Origin: Streptomyces celluloflavus
Lineage (GTDB): Bacteria; Actinomycetota; Actinomycetes; Streptomycetales; Streptomycetaceae
Direction of reading: 5' to 3'
Assembly: GCA_000720995.1 (NCBI GenBank)
Contig: JOEL01000046.1
Location: 1-51,232 of the forward strand
DNA: 51,232 nucleotides
Shown: piece after piece, positions 16,834-24,362 of the stretch
Numbering within the stretch: position 1 is the stretch's first letter
How the letters are laid out: every line of letters starts with the position of its first letter
Translations under genes and position numbers: made by a program
Notes under the pieces: model-generated
What the model was told of the DNA's origin: nothing
Database searches by the model: none
The model's input: the letters and a program-made list of their open reading frames with translations, nothing else

Positions 16834-18264
16834 TCAGGCAGGCCGACCGCCCGCCGGGCCCGGGTACTTCGCCGGGTCCCGGTGCGCGACCGGACCGGCC
16901 GGGGCCGGCGGCGCCGCGTGCCGGTCCAGGAAACCGGCCACCACGGCGGAGCTGCGGTGCGGCCGCAGCGCACGGGCCGTACCGTCGAGCATCGTGTGGA
17001 TCCGGGCCGAGCGGACCTGCGTCAGCAGCGTCAGCACCCGGCTCCCGGTCGCGGCGGCCTCCTCGGGCGCACCGCTGTGCGCCAGATCGTCCGCCAGCTC
17101 CGCCGTGAACAGGGCGATGTTGCGGACGAAGTGCGGATCCTGCAGGGCCACCGCCCGGCGCGCGTGGCGCGCCGCGCGCGCCCGGTCGTCCAGGGCCGAC
17201 CAGCACTGCGCCTCCAGACCCGCCAGCTCGGCCTCGCCGTAGAAGGTCATCCACTCCGGGTCGTCCTCGCGCGGCCCGGCCGCGAACAGCCGCCGGGCCG
17301 CCGCGAGCGCCCGCTCGCACCCCGTACGGTCCGCCAGCCCCGCCCAGCCGCCCGCCTCGCGCAGCGCCAGCAGCGACCGCAGCCGCGGCGAGGCCAGCCG
17401 CTCGGCGGCCCGCTGCGCGGCCTGCGCGGCGTGCAGTGCCTCCCGGGGCCGGCCGGCGTCGCGCGCGAGGAAGGACGTATTGCAGAAGGCGTGCGCCTCC
17501 AGGGCCGGATCGTCGTGGACCCGGGCGGTGGCGAGCGCCTCGGCGTAGTGCGAGCGGGCGTCGTCGAAGCGGCCCGAGTCATGCGCCAACCAGCCGACGG
17601 AGAGGGCGAGTTCACCCGTTCCGAGGTGCAGCCGGGCGGCGACCGCACGGCGGTGGACGCCGGTGTCCAGCAGCGCGTAGGCGGCCCGCAGCGGCCGGGC
17701 GGCGCGGTGGTAGAGGCCCTCCGCGCCGTGCCGGTCGTCCAGCAGTCGGATCCGGCGGACGGCCTCCTCGACGGCGGCCGCCTCCGCCGCGCCGGCGCGG
17801 CGGCCGGACGGTACGCGGGGGCCGGGGACGGTGGCGGTGGACCCGTAAAGGTGCGGGGCCGGAGCCGGGCCCCCGGTGCGGAGCGGGACACCGGGATCGC
17901 CGGGACCGGCCATCAGCGGCGCGGCGGCGGACAGCAGGGGAGTGGCACCGGCCGCCGCCGCCCGGGCCCCGCGTCCGCGCACCGTCTCGCGCGGTGCGAA
18001 GCCCATGTCGGGCAGCGTCAGACCGGGGAACATATGCCGGAACACCCGCTCGTACGCGTAGTTCGGACACCGGATGTCCCCGGACTCGACGCGGCCCACA
18101 TAGCGGGCGTCGCACGAGACCTGCTCGCCGATCTCCCGGGCGGACCGCCGGACCGCCGCCGCGAACTCACCCGGCGACAGCCGCCCGCGCAACTGCCGGA
18201 AGGCGGTGTTCGGGCGGGTGGGTACAGTGCGGGACGACGCTGAATGCGCTGGTGGCGACGGCAT
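16834..18264 (-). CDS. XRE-type transcriptional regulator with TPR repeats
   Basis: A 476-aa regulator. The N-terminal helix-turn-helix lies at about residues 22-75 (LSPGEFAAAVRRSAREIGEQ, then ARYVGRVESGDIRCP). A flexible Pro/Gly/Ala linker follows (about 90-165). Helical TPR-like repeats fill the rest, for example DSGRFDDARSHYAEAL and AGRPREALHAAQAAQRAAE. The layout is like Streptomyces developmental regulators of the NsdA/NsdB type, but I do not assign it to either. Start 18264 has GGAGAAG 8 nt upstream. The gene is divergent from the 171-aa protein at 18535, with two inverted repeats between them. Confidence 0.75.
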   Translation of the reverse strand: MPSPPAHSASSRTVPTRPNTAFRQLRGRLSPGEFAAAVRRSAREIGEQVSCDARYVGRVESGDIRCPNYAYERVFRHMFPGLTLPDMGFAPRETVRGRGARAAAAGATPLLSAAAPLMAGPGDPGVPLRTGGPAPAPHLYGSTATVPGPRVPSGRRAGAAEAAAVEEAVRRIRLLDDRHGAEGLYHRAARPLRAAYALLDTGVHRRAVAARLHLGTGELALSVGWLAHDSGRFDDARSHYAEALATARVHDDPALEAHAFCNTSFLARDAGRPREALHAAQAAQRAAERLASPRLRSLLALREAGGWAGLADRTGCERALAAARRLFAAGPREDDPEWMTFYGEAELAGLEAQCWSALDDRARAARHARRAVALQDPHFVRNIALFTAELADDLAHSGAPEEAAATGSRVLTLLTQVRSARIHTMLDGTARALRPHRSSAVVAGFLDRHAAPPAPAGPVAHRDPAKYPGPAGGRPA

Positions 18265-18534
18265 GGCGGACTTCTCCGTGTCCTCTGTGTGCCCTCTGAC
18301 TGCCCTCTGCTGTGCCCTGGTGCGGCGGGTTCGCGGCCGGGCGGAGCGGCGGGAGATGACCGTACCGGGTGTGATGGGGGCAGCACACAGGGTTTGGCTA
18401 CAAACCGGATATCCCACCCGCGATCTGCCATGAAGTGCCAACCTTTGCAGCGTTATGCCGCCGTAGCTGTTGACGTCCTGCGCCGTTGAACAACGGGTAA
18501 AGGGTGCGGCGCGTGCATTGAGGAGGGGTTCTCC
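18265..18534. promoter_or_regulatory. divergent regulatory region with two inverted repeats
   Basis: Less GC-rich than its surroundings. It holds GGTTTG-GCTA-CAAACC (18391-18406) and CCGTTG-AA-CAACGG (18483-18496), both perfect 6-bp arms, and TTGACG at 18471-18476 pointing to the plus-strand gene. The second palindrome lies just downstream of that TTGACG, where it could block transcription of the 171-aa gene. The neighbouring XRE/TPR protein is the obvious candidate to bind. Confidence 0.4.
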
Positions 18535-19050
18535 GTGTGGGAGACCGGCGTGAGCAGGGGCGTCAAGGGTTCCGCGGGGCAGGCCGTCGGCCGTCCGGCG
18601 CACTCCGGAGGCGGCGCACCGGGCGGCACCGGGCGCCGGCCCGCCAGGGACCTGGGGGTGCTGTCGGAGCACGCGCAGCCCTGTGACCTCGTCACCGTGC
18701 CCGCCCGGCAGGGCCTGGAGGCCGTCGACATCCTGCGGCTGCGCAACGGCGTCGGCCCGGTCCTGCACGACGGCGCCTGCGACACCCTCGGCTTCCTGGT
18801 GCCCCCCGGCACGGCCGCCGGCTGGGACGTACCGGGCAGCGCCTGCACCCAGACCTACGGGCGCGGGGCCGCACCGGGCGCGGTCTGCGGCGGCGAGGGA
18901 GCGGACCCGGAGCCGCCGGTGACGGGCACCGGCTGGCTGGTGCCCCCGGAGGGCGCGTTCGCGGCGGCGCCCACCACCGATCCGGCCGTGCTGCGCGCGG
19001 CGCTCGGTGAGGCGGCCCGCACGATCGAGGCCGTCGACCGCTGCCGGTGA
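18535..19050 (+). CDS. conserved Streptomyces protein divergent from the TPR regulator, 171 aa
   Basis: Unrecognised soluble protein. After a Gly-rich leader of about 35 residues come segments HAQPCDLVTVPARQGLEAVD, TLGFLVPPGTA and a matching GTGWLVPPEGAF, then a C-terminal helix ALGEAARTIEAVDRCR. The repeated FLVPPG/WLVPPE motif suggests two similar halves. The GTG start at 18535 has a near-perfect GAGGAGGGG 8 nt upstream. The paired placement with the XRE/TPR regulator suggests a functional link. Five cysteines may bind a metal or form disulphides; no signal peptide is seen. Confidence 0.65.
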   Translation: MWETGVSRGVKGSAGQAVGRPAHSGGGAPGGTGRRPARDLGVLSEHAQPCDLVTVPARQGLEAVDILRLRNGVGPVLHDGACDTLGFLVPPGTAAGWDVPGSACTQTYGRGAAPGAVCGGEGADPEPPVTGTGWLVPPEGAFAAAPTTDPAVLRAALGEAARTIEAVDRCR

Positions 19051-19094
19051 GCACCGCGGTCGCGGCCGGTGCGCACCGGCCGCGACCGCGGTGC
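19051..19094 (+). terminator. perfect 44-nt palindrome after the 171-aa gene
   Basis: Begins at the base after the stop codon. The 22-bp arm (19051-19072) is followed directly by its exact reverse complement (19073-19094), and the centre again reads GGTGCGCACC as in the palindrome at 2176-2219. A strong terminator for the plus-strand gene. Confidence 0.7.
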
Positions 19095-19113
19095 GCAGCC
19101 GAGACAGATACAT

Positions 19114-19151
19114 CAGTGAGGGGCCGTCCGGTGCCGGGCGGCCCCTCACTG
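19114..19151. terminator. hairpin terminator, mainly for the flavoprotein gene
   Basis: CAGTGAGGGGCCG (19114-19126) pairs perfectly with CGGCCCCTCACTG (19139-19151) around a 12-nt loop. The right arm includes the stop of the minus-strand flavoprotein gene. Confidence 0.65.
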
Positions 19152-20468
19152 CGGTGTCCGCGACCGCGGCGCCCGCCGGCGCGGCGGCAGCACCGTCGCC
19201 GTACGGCGTGCCGCGGCGCCCGCCGCGACCCGGATGTCGTCCGCCGGCGGACGGTGGACGGCGCCGCCGCGCCGGTCGACCAGCCGGCGCTGCACCCCGC
19301 GCAGCAGCCGCCCGGCGGTGAAGTGCGCGCCGTACACGAAGCGCATCGACGGGCCGAACGACGGCGCGGTCAGCAGCCCCGCGAAGAACAGACCGGGCCA
19401 GGAGGACTCGAAGCACCCGCTCAGTTCGGGCGCCCGGCTGGCGCCCACCGTCCGCAGCGCGCCGCGCACCCGGGCGTCGAGCAGCCGCACCCGGCCGAGG
19501 TCGGGGGTGAAGCCGGTGGCCGCCACCACATGCTCGGTCTCCAGGGATCTGACGGTGCCGTCCCCGCGGACGAGGGCGAGCCGCACCCCGTCGCCTCGGG
19601 CGTCGGCGGCCGCGATCCGGTGCCCCGGCACGACCGGTACGGCGGGCTCGAAGCGGTCCCGCAGCCACCAGGCGCCCGCCGGGACCGGCGCCGTCTCGGC
19701 GATGCGTACCCGCGTCGTGGCGGGCAGCCGCCGTACCGCCCAGGGGGTCTCCGACCACGCCCAGTTCGCCCACCCGGTGCCCAGTCCGCCGTGCGGATCG
19801 CGCAGCGCCCGCAGCCGTCCGCGGTCCAGCGGCTGCGGCGGGGCGTCCCAGCGGAGCCGTCCGGCGCGGGCCACGATGCGGGCCGTGGCGCCCTGTTCGG
19901 CCAGCAGCGTCGCGGTTTCCAGGGCGGACTGGCCGGAGCCGAGCACCGTGACGTCCCGGCCGGCGAAGCGGCTCAGCACGCGGTGGTCGCTGCTGTGCGA
20001 GGCGAGGGCCGGCGGCAGACCGTGCAGCGGCATCGGACGGTTGACGAACGGCAGCACGCCGACGGCGAGCACGACGGTGCGGGCCGCGATGGTCTCGCCG
20101 CCGTCCGTCGTGACCCCGAAGCCGCCGCCCGCGGGGTGCACGGAGATGACCGTGACCTCCTCCACCTGCGGCACCGTCCGCTCGCCGAACCACCGGCCGT
20201 ACGCGGTGAACGTCCGGACGGGCAGCGGGACACCGTGCCGCACCGGGATGTCGCGGGCCGTGCAGTAGTCCGCCAGGGTGTGCTCGCCCGCCGGGTCGGA
20301 CAGGTGGGCGGCCCACGCCTCGGACTTGAGGAGCATGCCGTCCGGCATATGGTCGCGCCACAGGGCCATCGGCCGCCCCAGGATCCGCAGGCTCAGACCG
20401 GCCGCCGCCGCGTGCGCGGCGATCGAGAGTCCGTAGGGGCCGGCGCCCACCACCACCAGGTCGTACAT
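19146..20468 (-). CDS. FAD/NAD(P)-binding oxidoreductase (N-hydroxylating monooxygenase-like)
   Basis: A 440-aa flavoprotein with two dinucleotide folds: GAGPYG at residues 9-14 for FAD and GSGQSA near 175 for NAD(P)H, plus ATGFTPD near 330, a combination found in lysine/ornithine N-monooxygenases and related Baeyer-Villiger-like enzymes. Substrate is not evident. The C-terminal 40 residues are Arg/Ala-rich. The ATG at 20468 begins exactly at the conserved strand MYDLVVVG and has AGGGAA 6 nt upstream; the open frame extends to 20741 but is unlike protein there. No operon partner. Confidence 0.8.
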   Translation of the reverse strand: MYDLVVVGAGPYGLSIAAHAAAAGLSLRILGRPMALWRDHMPDGMLLKSEAWAAHLSDPAGEHTLADYCTARDIPVRHGVPLPVRTFTAYGRWFGERTVPQVEEVTVISVHPAGGGFGVTTDGGETIAARTVVLAVGVLPFVNRPMPLHGLPPALASHSSDHRVLSRFAGRDVTVLGSGQSALETATLLAEQGATARIVARAGRLRWDAPPQPLDRGRLRALRDPHGGLGTGWANWAWSETPWAVRRLPATTRVRIAETAPVPAGAWWLRDRFEPAVPVVPGHRIAAADARGDGVRLALVRGDGTVRSLETEHVVAATGFTPDLGRVRLLDARVRGALRTVGASRAPELSGCFESSWPGLFFAGLLTAPSFGPSMRFVYGAHFTAGRLLRGVQRRLVDRRGGAVHRPPADDIRVAAGAAARRTATVLPPRRRAPRSRTPQ

Positions 20469-21355
20469 GGAAGTTCCCTGCTCTCTCTCATCGTGCGACG
20501 GCGGGCCCGCACCGCCCGCCGCGCCGGTGCCGGGCCCGCCACCGGGCGGCGCGTCCGCCGCGGTCCGCGGTCCGGGTGCCGTACGGGCCCGCGGCGGGCC
20601 GGCGAATCCGGCGGCGGCCCGCGCACCGCTCCGTTCGGCACCGGGCCGGCGGAACTCCACGGGAATTCCCCGCGGCGCGGCGCTCGGCGTCCGGTGCCGG
20701 TCCGCGTCTCGCGCGGATATTCCGTATCGCGGGCGGCGCACCGGAAAACGGGAAGACCGCCGCCGGACCGCCGAACGCGTCTGCCGCCGAATGCGCCGAA
20801 ATCAAATGCGGGAGTATTCCGACAATCGGGCCGCCGGGCCGTTTCGCGGCCGAATGCGGCGCGCCCGAGCCGCCACATCATTCGCCGGGACGGCGGAATC
20901 CGGGACGCGAAACGGAGCGCGCCGGCCGGCCGGGACGGCATATACGTCAATTCCGCCACCCGAATGCCGCGGTATGGCCGCGGGCGTCGCGGGTAACCGG
21001 ATCGCGCGCCGGGATCCCCCGGGTGCCGGTGCGGATGCCGCTGACGGAGTGGCCGACGGTGTCAAGGACACCGGGGCGCACCGGACTCCGCGCCGGGTGC
21101 GGCCCATCGACTTCCGCATGGCTCCCTCTCCGACTTCTCTCAGCCAAACAGGAGTGCACTCTGACAGAAAGCATGCGGGAAATCGCGACAGGCACGCCGG
21201 ATGCCCGCCCGGGATTCCGATCAGCGGAATACCGGACTTCGGCGGGTCGCAGCGCGCCTTTTGGCCGAACGTCTTGAAGGATGAATGACCGCATCCCCGA
21301 CTCAAATCGCTCGTTGAGTCCGATGCCCCATTCGCGAACTGAAAGGAGAATGGTG
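20469..21355. other. 887-bp gap upstream of the chaplin gene
   Basis: No supported gene. The part from about 20700 to 21300 is noticeably less GC-rich and has many CCGAA/CGGAA repeats. The right end carries the chaplin control region, described separately. A long non-coding leader or a small RNA could be present, but nothing in the sequence proves it. Confidence 0.5.
21299..21320 (+). promoter_or_regulatory. inverted repeat and possible sigma-BldN -10 element upstream of chaplin
   Basis: GACTCAA (21299-21305) and TTGAGTC (21314-21320) form a perfect 7-bp inverted repeat with 8-nt spacing. The right arm overlaps CGTTGA (21312-21317), the -10 sequence known for BldN-dependent chaplin promoters. 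A matching -35 (TGTAAC-like) is not found at the expected spacing, so this is tentative. Confidence 0.35.
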
Positions 21356-21751
21356 ATGAAGCGGATCGTCAAGACCGCTGCGCTGGCCACGGCCACCTGC
21401 ACCATGGTGCTGGGTGGCGCGGGTATCGCCACGGCCCACAACGATGGCGGCCGTCACGACGGCAGGCACGGTGGCCGGCACGACGGTCGCCACGAAGGCC
21501 GTTTCGACGGCCGGCGCGGTGACCGTTTCGACGGCGGCCGTCGCGAGGGCCGCCGCGGCGGCTGGGACGGCGGTCGTCGCGAGGGGCGCCACGGTGCTGC
21601 CGCCTACGGCTTCGCCGCGCACTCCCCGGGCGTCCTCAGCGGCAACACCATCCAGGTGCCGGTGAACGTCCCGATCAACCTGTGCGGCAACAGCATCGAT
21701 GTGATCGGGCTCCTCAACCCGGCCTTCGGGAACACCTGCATCGACAGGTGA
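21356..21751 (+). CDS. chaplin with a Gly/Arg/His/Asp-rich insert
   Basis: Short-type chaplin, a secreted amyloid-forming protein that coats aerial hyphae. The 131-aa precursor has a signal peptide (residues 1-27, ending IATA) and a chaplin domain at 81-129. That domain includes AAYGFAAHSPGVLSGN, VPVNVPINLCGNSIDVIG and the second cysteine in FGNTC, so both domain cysteines (110 and 128) are present. Between them residues 31-80 form a degenerate repeat of (D/E)GR(H/F/R), for example GGRHDGRHGGRHDGRHEGRF. Usual short chaplins have almost nothing there. ATG 21356 is chosen over ATG 21350 because AAAGGAG is 7 nt away. Confidence 0.85.
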   Translation: MKRIVKTAALATATCTMVLGGAGIATAHNDGGRHDGRHGGRHDGRHEGRFDGRRGDRFDGGRREGRRGGWDGGRREGRHGAAAYGFAAHSPGVLSGNTIQVPVNVPINLCGNSIDVIGLLNPAFGNTCIDR

Positions 21752-21758
21752 TCCGGGT

Positions 21759-21785
21759 GCCGGTCCGGAAGGGCCTCGGACCGGC
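21759..21785 (+). terminator. terminator after chaplin
   Basis: GCCGGTCCG (21759-21767) pairs perfectly with CGGACCGGC (21777-21785) across a 9-nt loop, 8 nt after the chaplin stop. Confidence 0.6.
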
Positions 21786-21916
21786 GAGGGCCGAGTGTGC
21801 TGCGGCGGGCCACCCCGACTTCGGTCGCGGGCGGCCCGCCGCTCTGCTGTGCGCCGGCCCTCCGCACCGCGCTGACCAGCGACTACGGGATCCCGGGCAC
21901 GGGCCATACTGAAGGC

Positions 21917-22777
21917 ATGGCGAAGAGCAGGCGCGGGCGCGGCGGCCCGGAGTCCGTCGTGGAGACGGTGCACGGCGGGGTCGCGGAGCTACGGCCCGAC
22001 CGGGAGCGGCCGCGCGGCTGGACGCTGCTGATCGACGGCGCCCCGCAGTCGCATGTGGACCTGGACGACCCGGCGTACCTGGAATTCGCCTACCAGCGGC
22101 GGCTCGGGCACATCGCCGATCTGGCCGCGCCGCCCGGCAAGCCGCTCCAGGCAGTCCACCTCGGCGGCGGCGCGCTGACCATGGCGCGCTACATCGCCGC
22201 GACCCGGCCGCGCGCCACCCAGCAGGTCATCGAGATCGACGCACCGCTCGTCCAACTGGTGCGCAGACAGCTGCCGCTGGAGAGCGGCTGGCGGATCAAG
22301 GTGCGCGGCGCGGACGCCCGCGCGGGGCTGGCGAAGATACCGGACGGCTGGGCGGACCTGATCATCGCGGACGTCTTCGGCGGGGCCCGCACGCCCGCGC
22401 ATCTGACCAGTACCGAGTTCGTCGGCGAGGTGCGGCGGGCGCTGCGCCCCGGCGGTTTCTACGCGGCGAATCTCGCGGACGGGCCGCCGCTGCGGTTCCT
22501 GCGCGGCCAGCTCGCCACCGTCCGTACGGTCTTCCCCGAGATGTGTCTGACGGCCGATCCCGCGGTGCTGCGGGGCAAACGGTTCGGCAACGCCGTACTG
22601 CTGGCGGCCGACCGGGAACTGCCCGTCGCCGAGCTGACCCGGCGGGCGGCGACCGACCCCCACGCGGGGCGGGTCGAACACGGGCGGGCGCTGCGGGACT
22701 TCACCGGCGGCGCGGCACCGGTCACCGATGCCACGGCGGTGGCCTCGCCCGTCCCGCCGGCCGAGGTCTTCGACTGA
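21917..22777 (+). CDS. spermidine synthase-like methyltransferase-fold protein
   Basis: A 286-aa Rossmann-fold protein of the spermidine-synthase-like group. It has the nucleotide motif HLGGGALTMARY, the acidic strand end VIEIDAPLV, ADAR, and DLIIADVFGGARTPAHLTS, the segment that holds the catalytic Asp in polyamine synthases. It lacks the transmembrane half of the fused MFS versions. Whether it transfers aminopropyl groups is unknown. ATG 21917 has no spaced ribosome site but CATACT ends 6 nt upstream, which suggests a leaderless transcript. Confidence 0.8.
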   Translation: MAKSRRGRGGPESVVETVHGGVAELRPDRERPRGWTLLIDGAPQSHVDLDDPAYLEFAYQRRLGHIADLAAPPGKPLQAVHLGGGALTMARYIAATRPRATQQVIEIDAPLVQLVRRQLPLESGWRIKVRGADARAGLAKIPDGWADLIIADVFGGARTPAHLTSTEFVGEVRRALRPGGFYAANLADGPPLRFLRGQLATVRTVFPEMCLTADPAVLRGKRFGNAVLLAADRELPVAELTRRAATDPHAGRVEHGRALRDFTGGAAPVTDATAVASPVPPAEVFD

Positions 22778-22882
22778 CGGCACGGGGGCGGCCGGCACCC
22801 GCACACCACGGCCCGGTCCGGACGGCTGCCTCACCCGCGGACCGTACGGCCCCCGGTTCGCCGCTTGGTCTCAACGCCCGTG

Positions 22883-23503
22883 CTACGTCGCGTTGTTACT
22901 GGTATCCACGACCGGCGCGTGGTCGTACCAGGTGCAGATGACGGAGGTGTGGCCGCCGCCGCTGATGAAGTCGACGCGGAGCCAGTACTCCTGCTTCCAG
23001 ACCTGCATCTGCCAGCCCGGTTCGGGGGTCGCCGAAACGAGCTGGGCGGCCGCCGAGCCCAGGTCGAGGACGACCCGGCCGCCCGCCGTGAGATAGCTCT
23101 TGACCTGGCCGCCGGTGGCGGGCGGGGCCGCGGGCGGCGGGGTGGGGGAGGGGCGCCGGGGAAGCTCGGCGCTGCCGCCGCCGGGGTCGCCGCCGGAGCC
23201 GGTGGCGCCGGCCGCTCCGGACGGCCGGCCGGCGGACGGGGGCGCGCCGTGGCGGGCCGGTCCGGACGGTTCGGGTGGTTCGGGCGGTCTGGGCCGGTGG
23301 GTGGAGGAGGCCCGGGGCGCGGCCCCGCCGTCCGGATGGGCCGCCGAGGACGGCGGCAGGTCGGAGAGGGGCAGCGCGCGCGGCGGATCGTACGCCGTAC
23401 CGGAGAGCACGGTGTGCACGCCGAACCACGACAGCGTGGCCGCCGCACCCGTCGCAAGCGTCCAGGCCGCCACGTGAACCAGTCCTCGTCGCATTCGGCT
23501 CAT
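22883..23503 (-). CDS. membrane-anchored or secreted protein with Pro-rich linker
   Basis: A 206-aa protein. An N-terminal hydrophobic segment (about residues 8-30, VHVAAWTLATGAAATLSWFG) serves as anchor or uncleaved signal. A long Pro/Ser/Gly-rich linker (about 45-125) leads to a compact C-terminal domain of about 75 residues with VVLDLGSAAAQLVS, WQMQVWKQEYWLRVDF and a single Cys in SVICTWYDH. Family not recognised. It is divergent from the response regulator at 23614, so it may be a sensor accessory or target of that two-component system. Start is ATG 23503 or ATG 23494. Confidence 0.65.
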   Translation of the reverse strand: MSRMRRGLVHVAAWTLATGAAATLSWFGVHTVLSGTAYDPPRALPLSDLPPSSAAHPDGGAAPRASSTHRPRPPEPPEPSGPARHGAPPSAGRPSGAAGATGSGGDPGGGSAELPRRPSPTPPPAAPPATGGQVKSYLTAGGRVVLDLGSAAAQLVSATPEPGWQMQVWKQEYWLRVDFISGGGHTSVICTWYDHAPVVDTSNNAT

Positions 23504-23613
23504 ACTGCACCACCCGGACACGCAGCGGGAGTTGGTCCCGAGCGACGGGCCCATACCGCTCACACGCCAATCGCAGGTAAAGAAGCCCGCCCGAATGGCG
23601 TACGGTGCCGCCC

Positions 23614-24306
23614 ATGGCAAGTGTGCTCGTCGTCGAGGACGACCAGTTCGTACGCTCGGCCCTCATCCGGCATCTGACCGAGGCGTCCCACACGGTACGG
23701 AGCGTCGGCACCGCTCTGGAGGCGCTGCGCGAGGTGGCGCACATCGGTTTCGACGTGGTCATCCTCGACCTCGGCCTGCCCGATCTGGACGGGGCCGAGG
23801 CGCTGAAGATGCTGCGCGGCATCACGGACGTACCCGTGATCATCGCGACCGCCCGGGACGACGAGGCGGAGATCGTACGGCTGTTGAACGACGGTGCCGA
23901 CGACTACCTCACCAAGCCGTTCTCCGTGGAGCACCTCTCGGCCCGGCTGTCGGCCGTGCTGCGCCGCTCGCGGGCCACCGCCGCGGGCGCCGAACCGCCG
24001 TCCCGGGTGATCCGGGTCGCCGGGCTGTCCATCGACCCGCTGCGCCGGCAGGCCGAACTGGACGGCGCCATACTCGATCTGACCCGCCGGGAGTTCGACC
24101 TGCTGGCCTTCCTCGCCGGGCGGCCCGGTGTCGTCGTGGCGCGCAAGGAACTGCTCGCCGAGGTCTGGCAGCAGTCCTACGGGGACGACCAGACCATCGA
24201 CGTCCACCTCTCCTGGCTGCGCCGCAAGCTCGGCGAAACCGCCGCGAAACCAAGGTACTTGCACACCCTGCGCGGGGTGGGCGTGAAGCTGGAGCCACCC
24301 CGGTGA
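23614..24306 (+). CDS. OmpR/PhoB-type response regulator
   Basis: Two-component DNA-binding regulator, 230 aa. The receiver domain (about 1-115) has the acidic pair E8-D9-D10, phospho-acceptor D52 in ILDLGLPD and the conserved Lys in YLTKPF. A winged-helix effector (about 135-228) has LTRREFDLLAFLAGRPG and VDVHLSWLRRKLGE-type recognition features. ATG 23614 is likely leaderless: TACGGT ends 7 nt upstream. Its stop overlaps a GTG that begins a series of 20-bp repeats leading to the kinase gene. Confidence 0.9.
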   Translation: MASVLVVEDDQFVRSALIRHLTEASHTVRSVGTALEALREVAHIGFDVVILDLGLPDLDGAEALKMLRGITDVPVIIATARDDEAEIVRLLNDGADDYLTKPFSVEHLSARLSAVLRRSRATAAGAEPPSRVIRVAGLSIDPLRRQAELDGAILDLTRREFDLLAFLAGRPGVVVARKELLAEVWQQSYGDDQTIDVHLSWLRRKLGETAAKPRYLHTLRGVGVKLEPPR

Positions 24307-24362
24307 GACGGGAGCCGTCCCGGTGAGAGAGAAGCCGCCGCTGTGAGACGGGAGCCACCGCT
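24283..24362 (+). repeat. four tandem 20-bp units between response regulator and kinase
   Basis: Units begin at 24283, 24303, 24323 and 24343, and a fifth partial copy begins at 24363. Each starts GTGA and carries a GGAGCC or AAGCC core, for example GTGAGACGGGAGCCGTCCCG. The first unit is the last codons of the response regulator. Each unit supplies a GTG and a Shine-Dalgarno-like GGGAG or GAGAA; only the GTG at 24363 opens the kinase frame. Confidence 0.8.

Noticed and set aside
20469-20741. N-terminal extension of the flavoprotein frame
   Set aside because: Low-complexity residues before the conserved start MYDLVVVG, and a ribosome site supports 20468.
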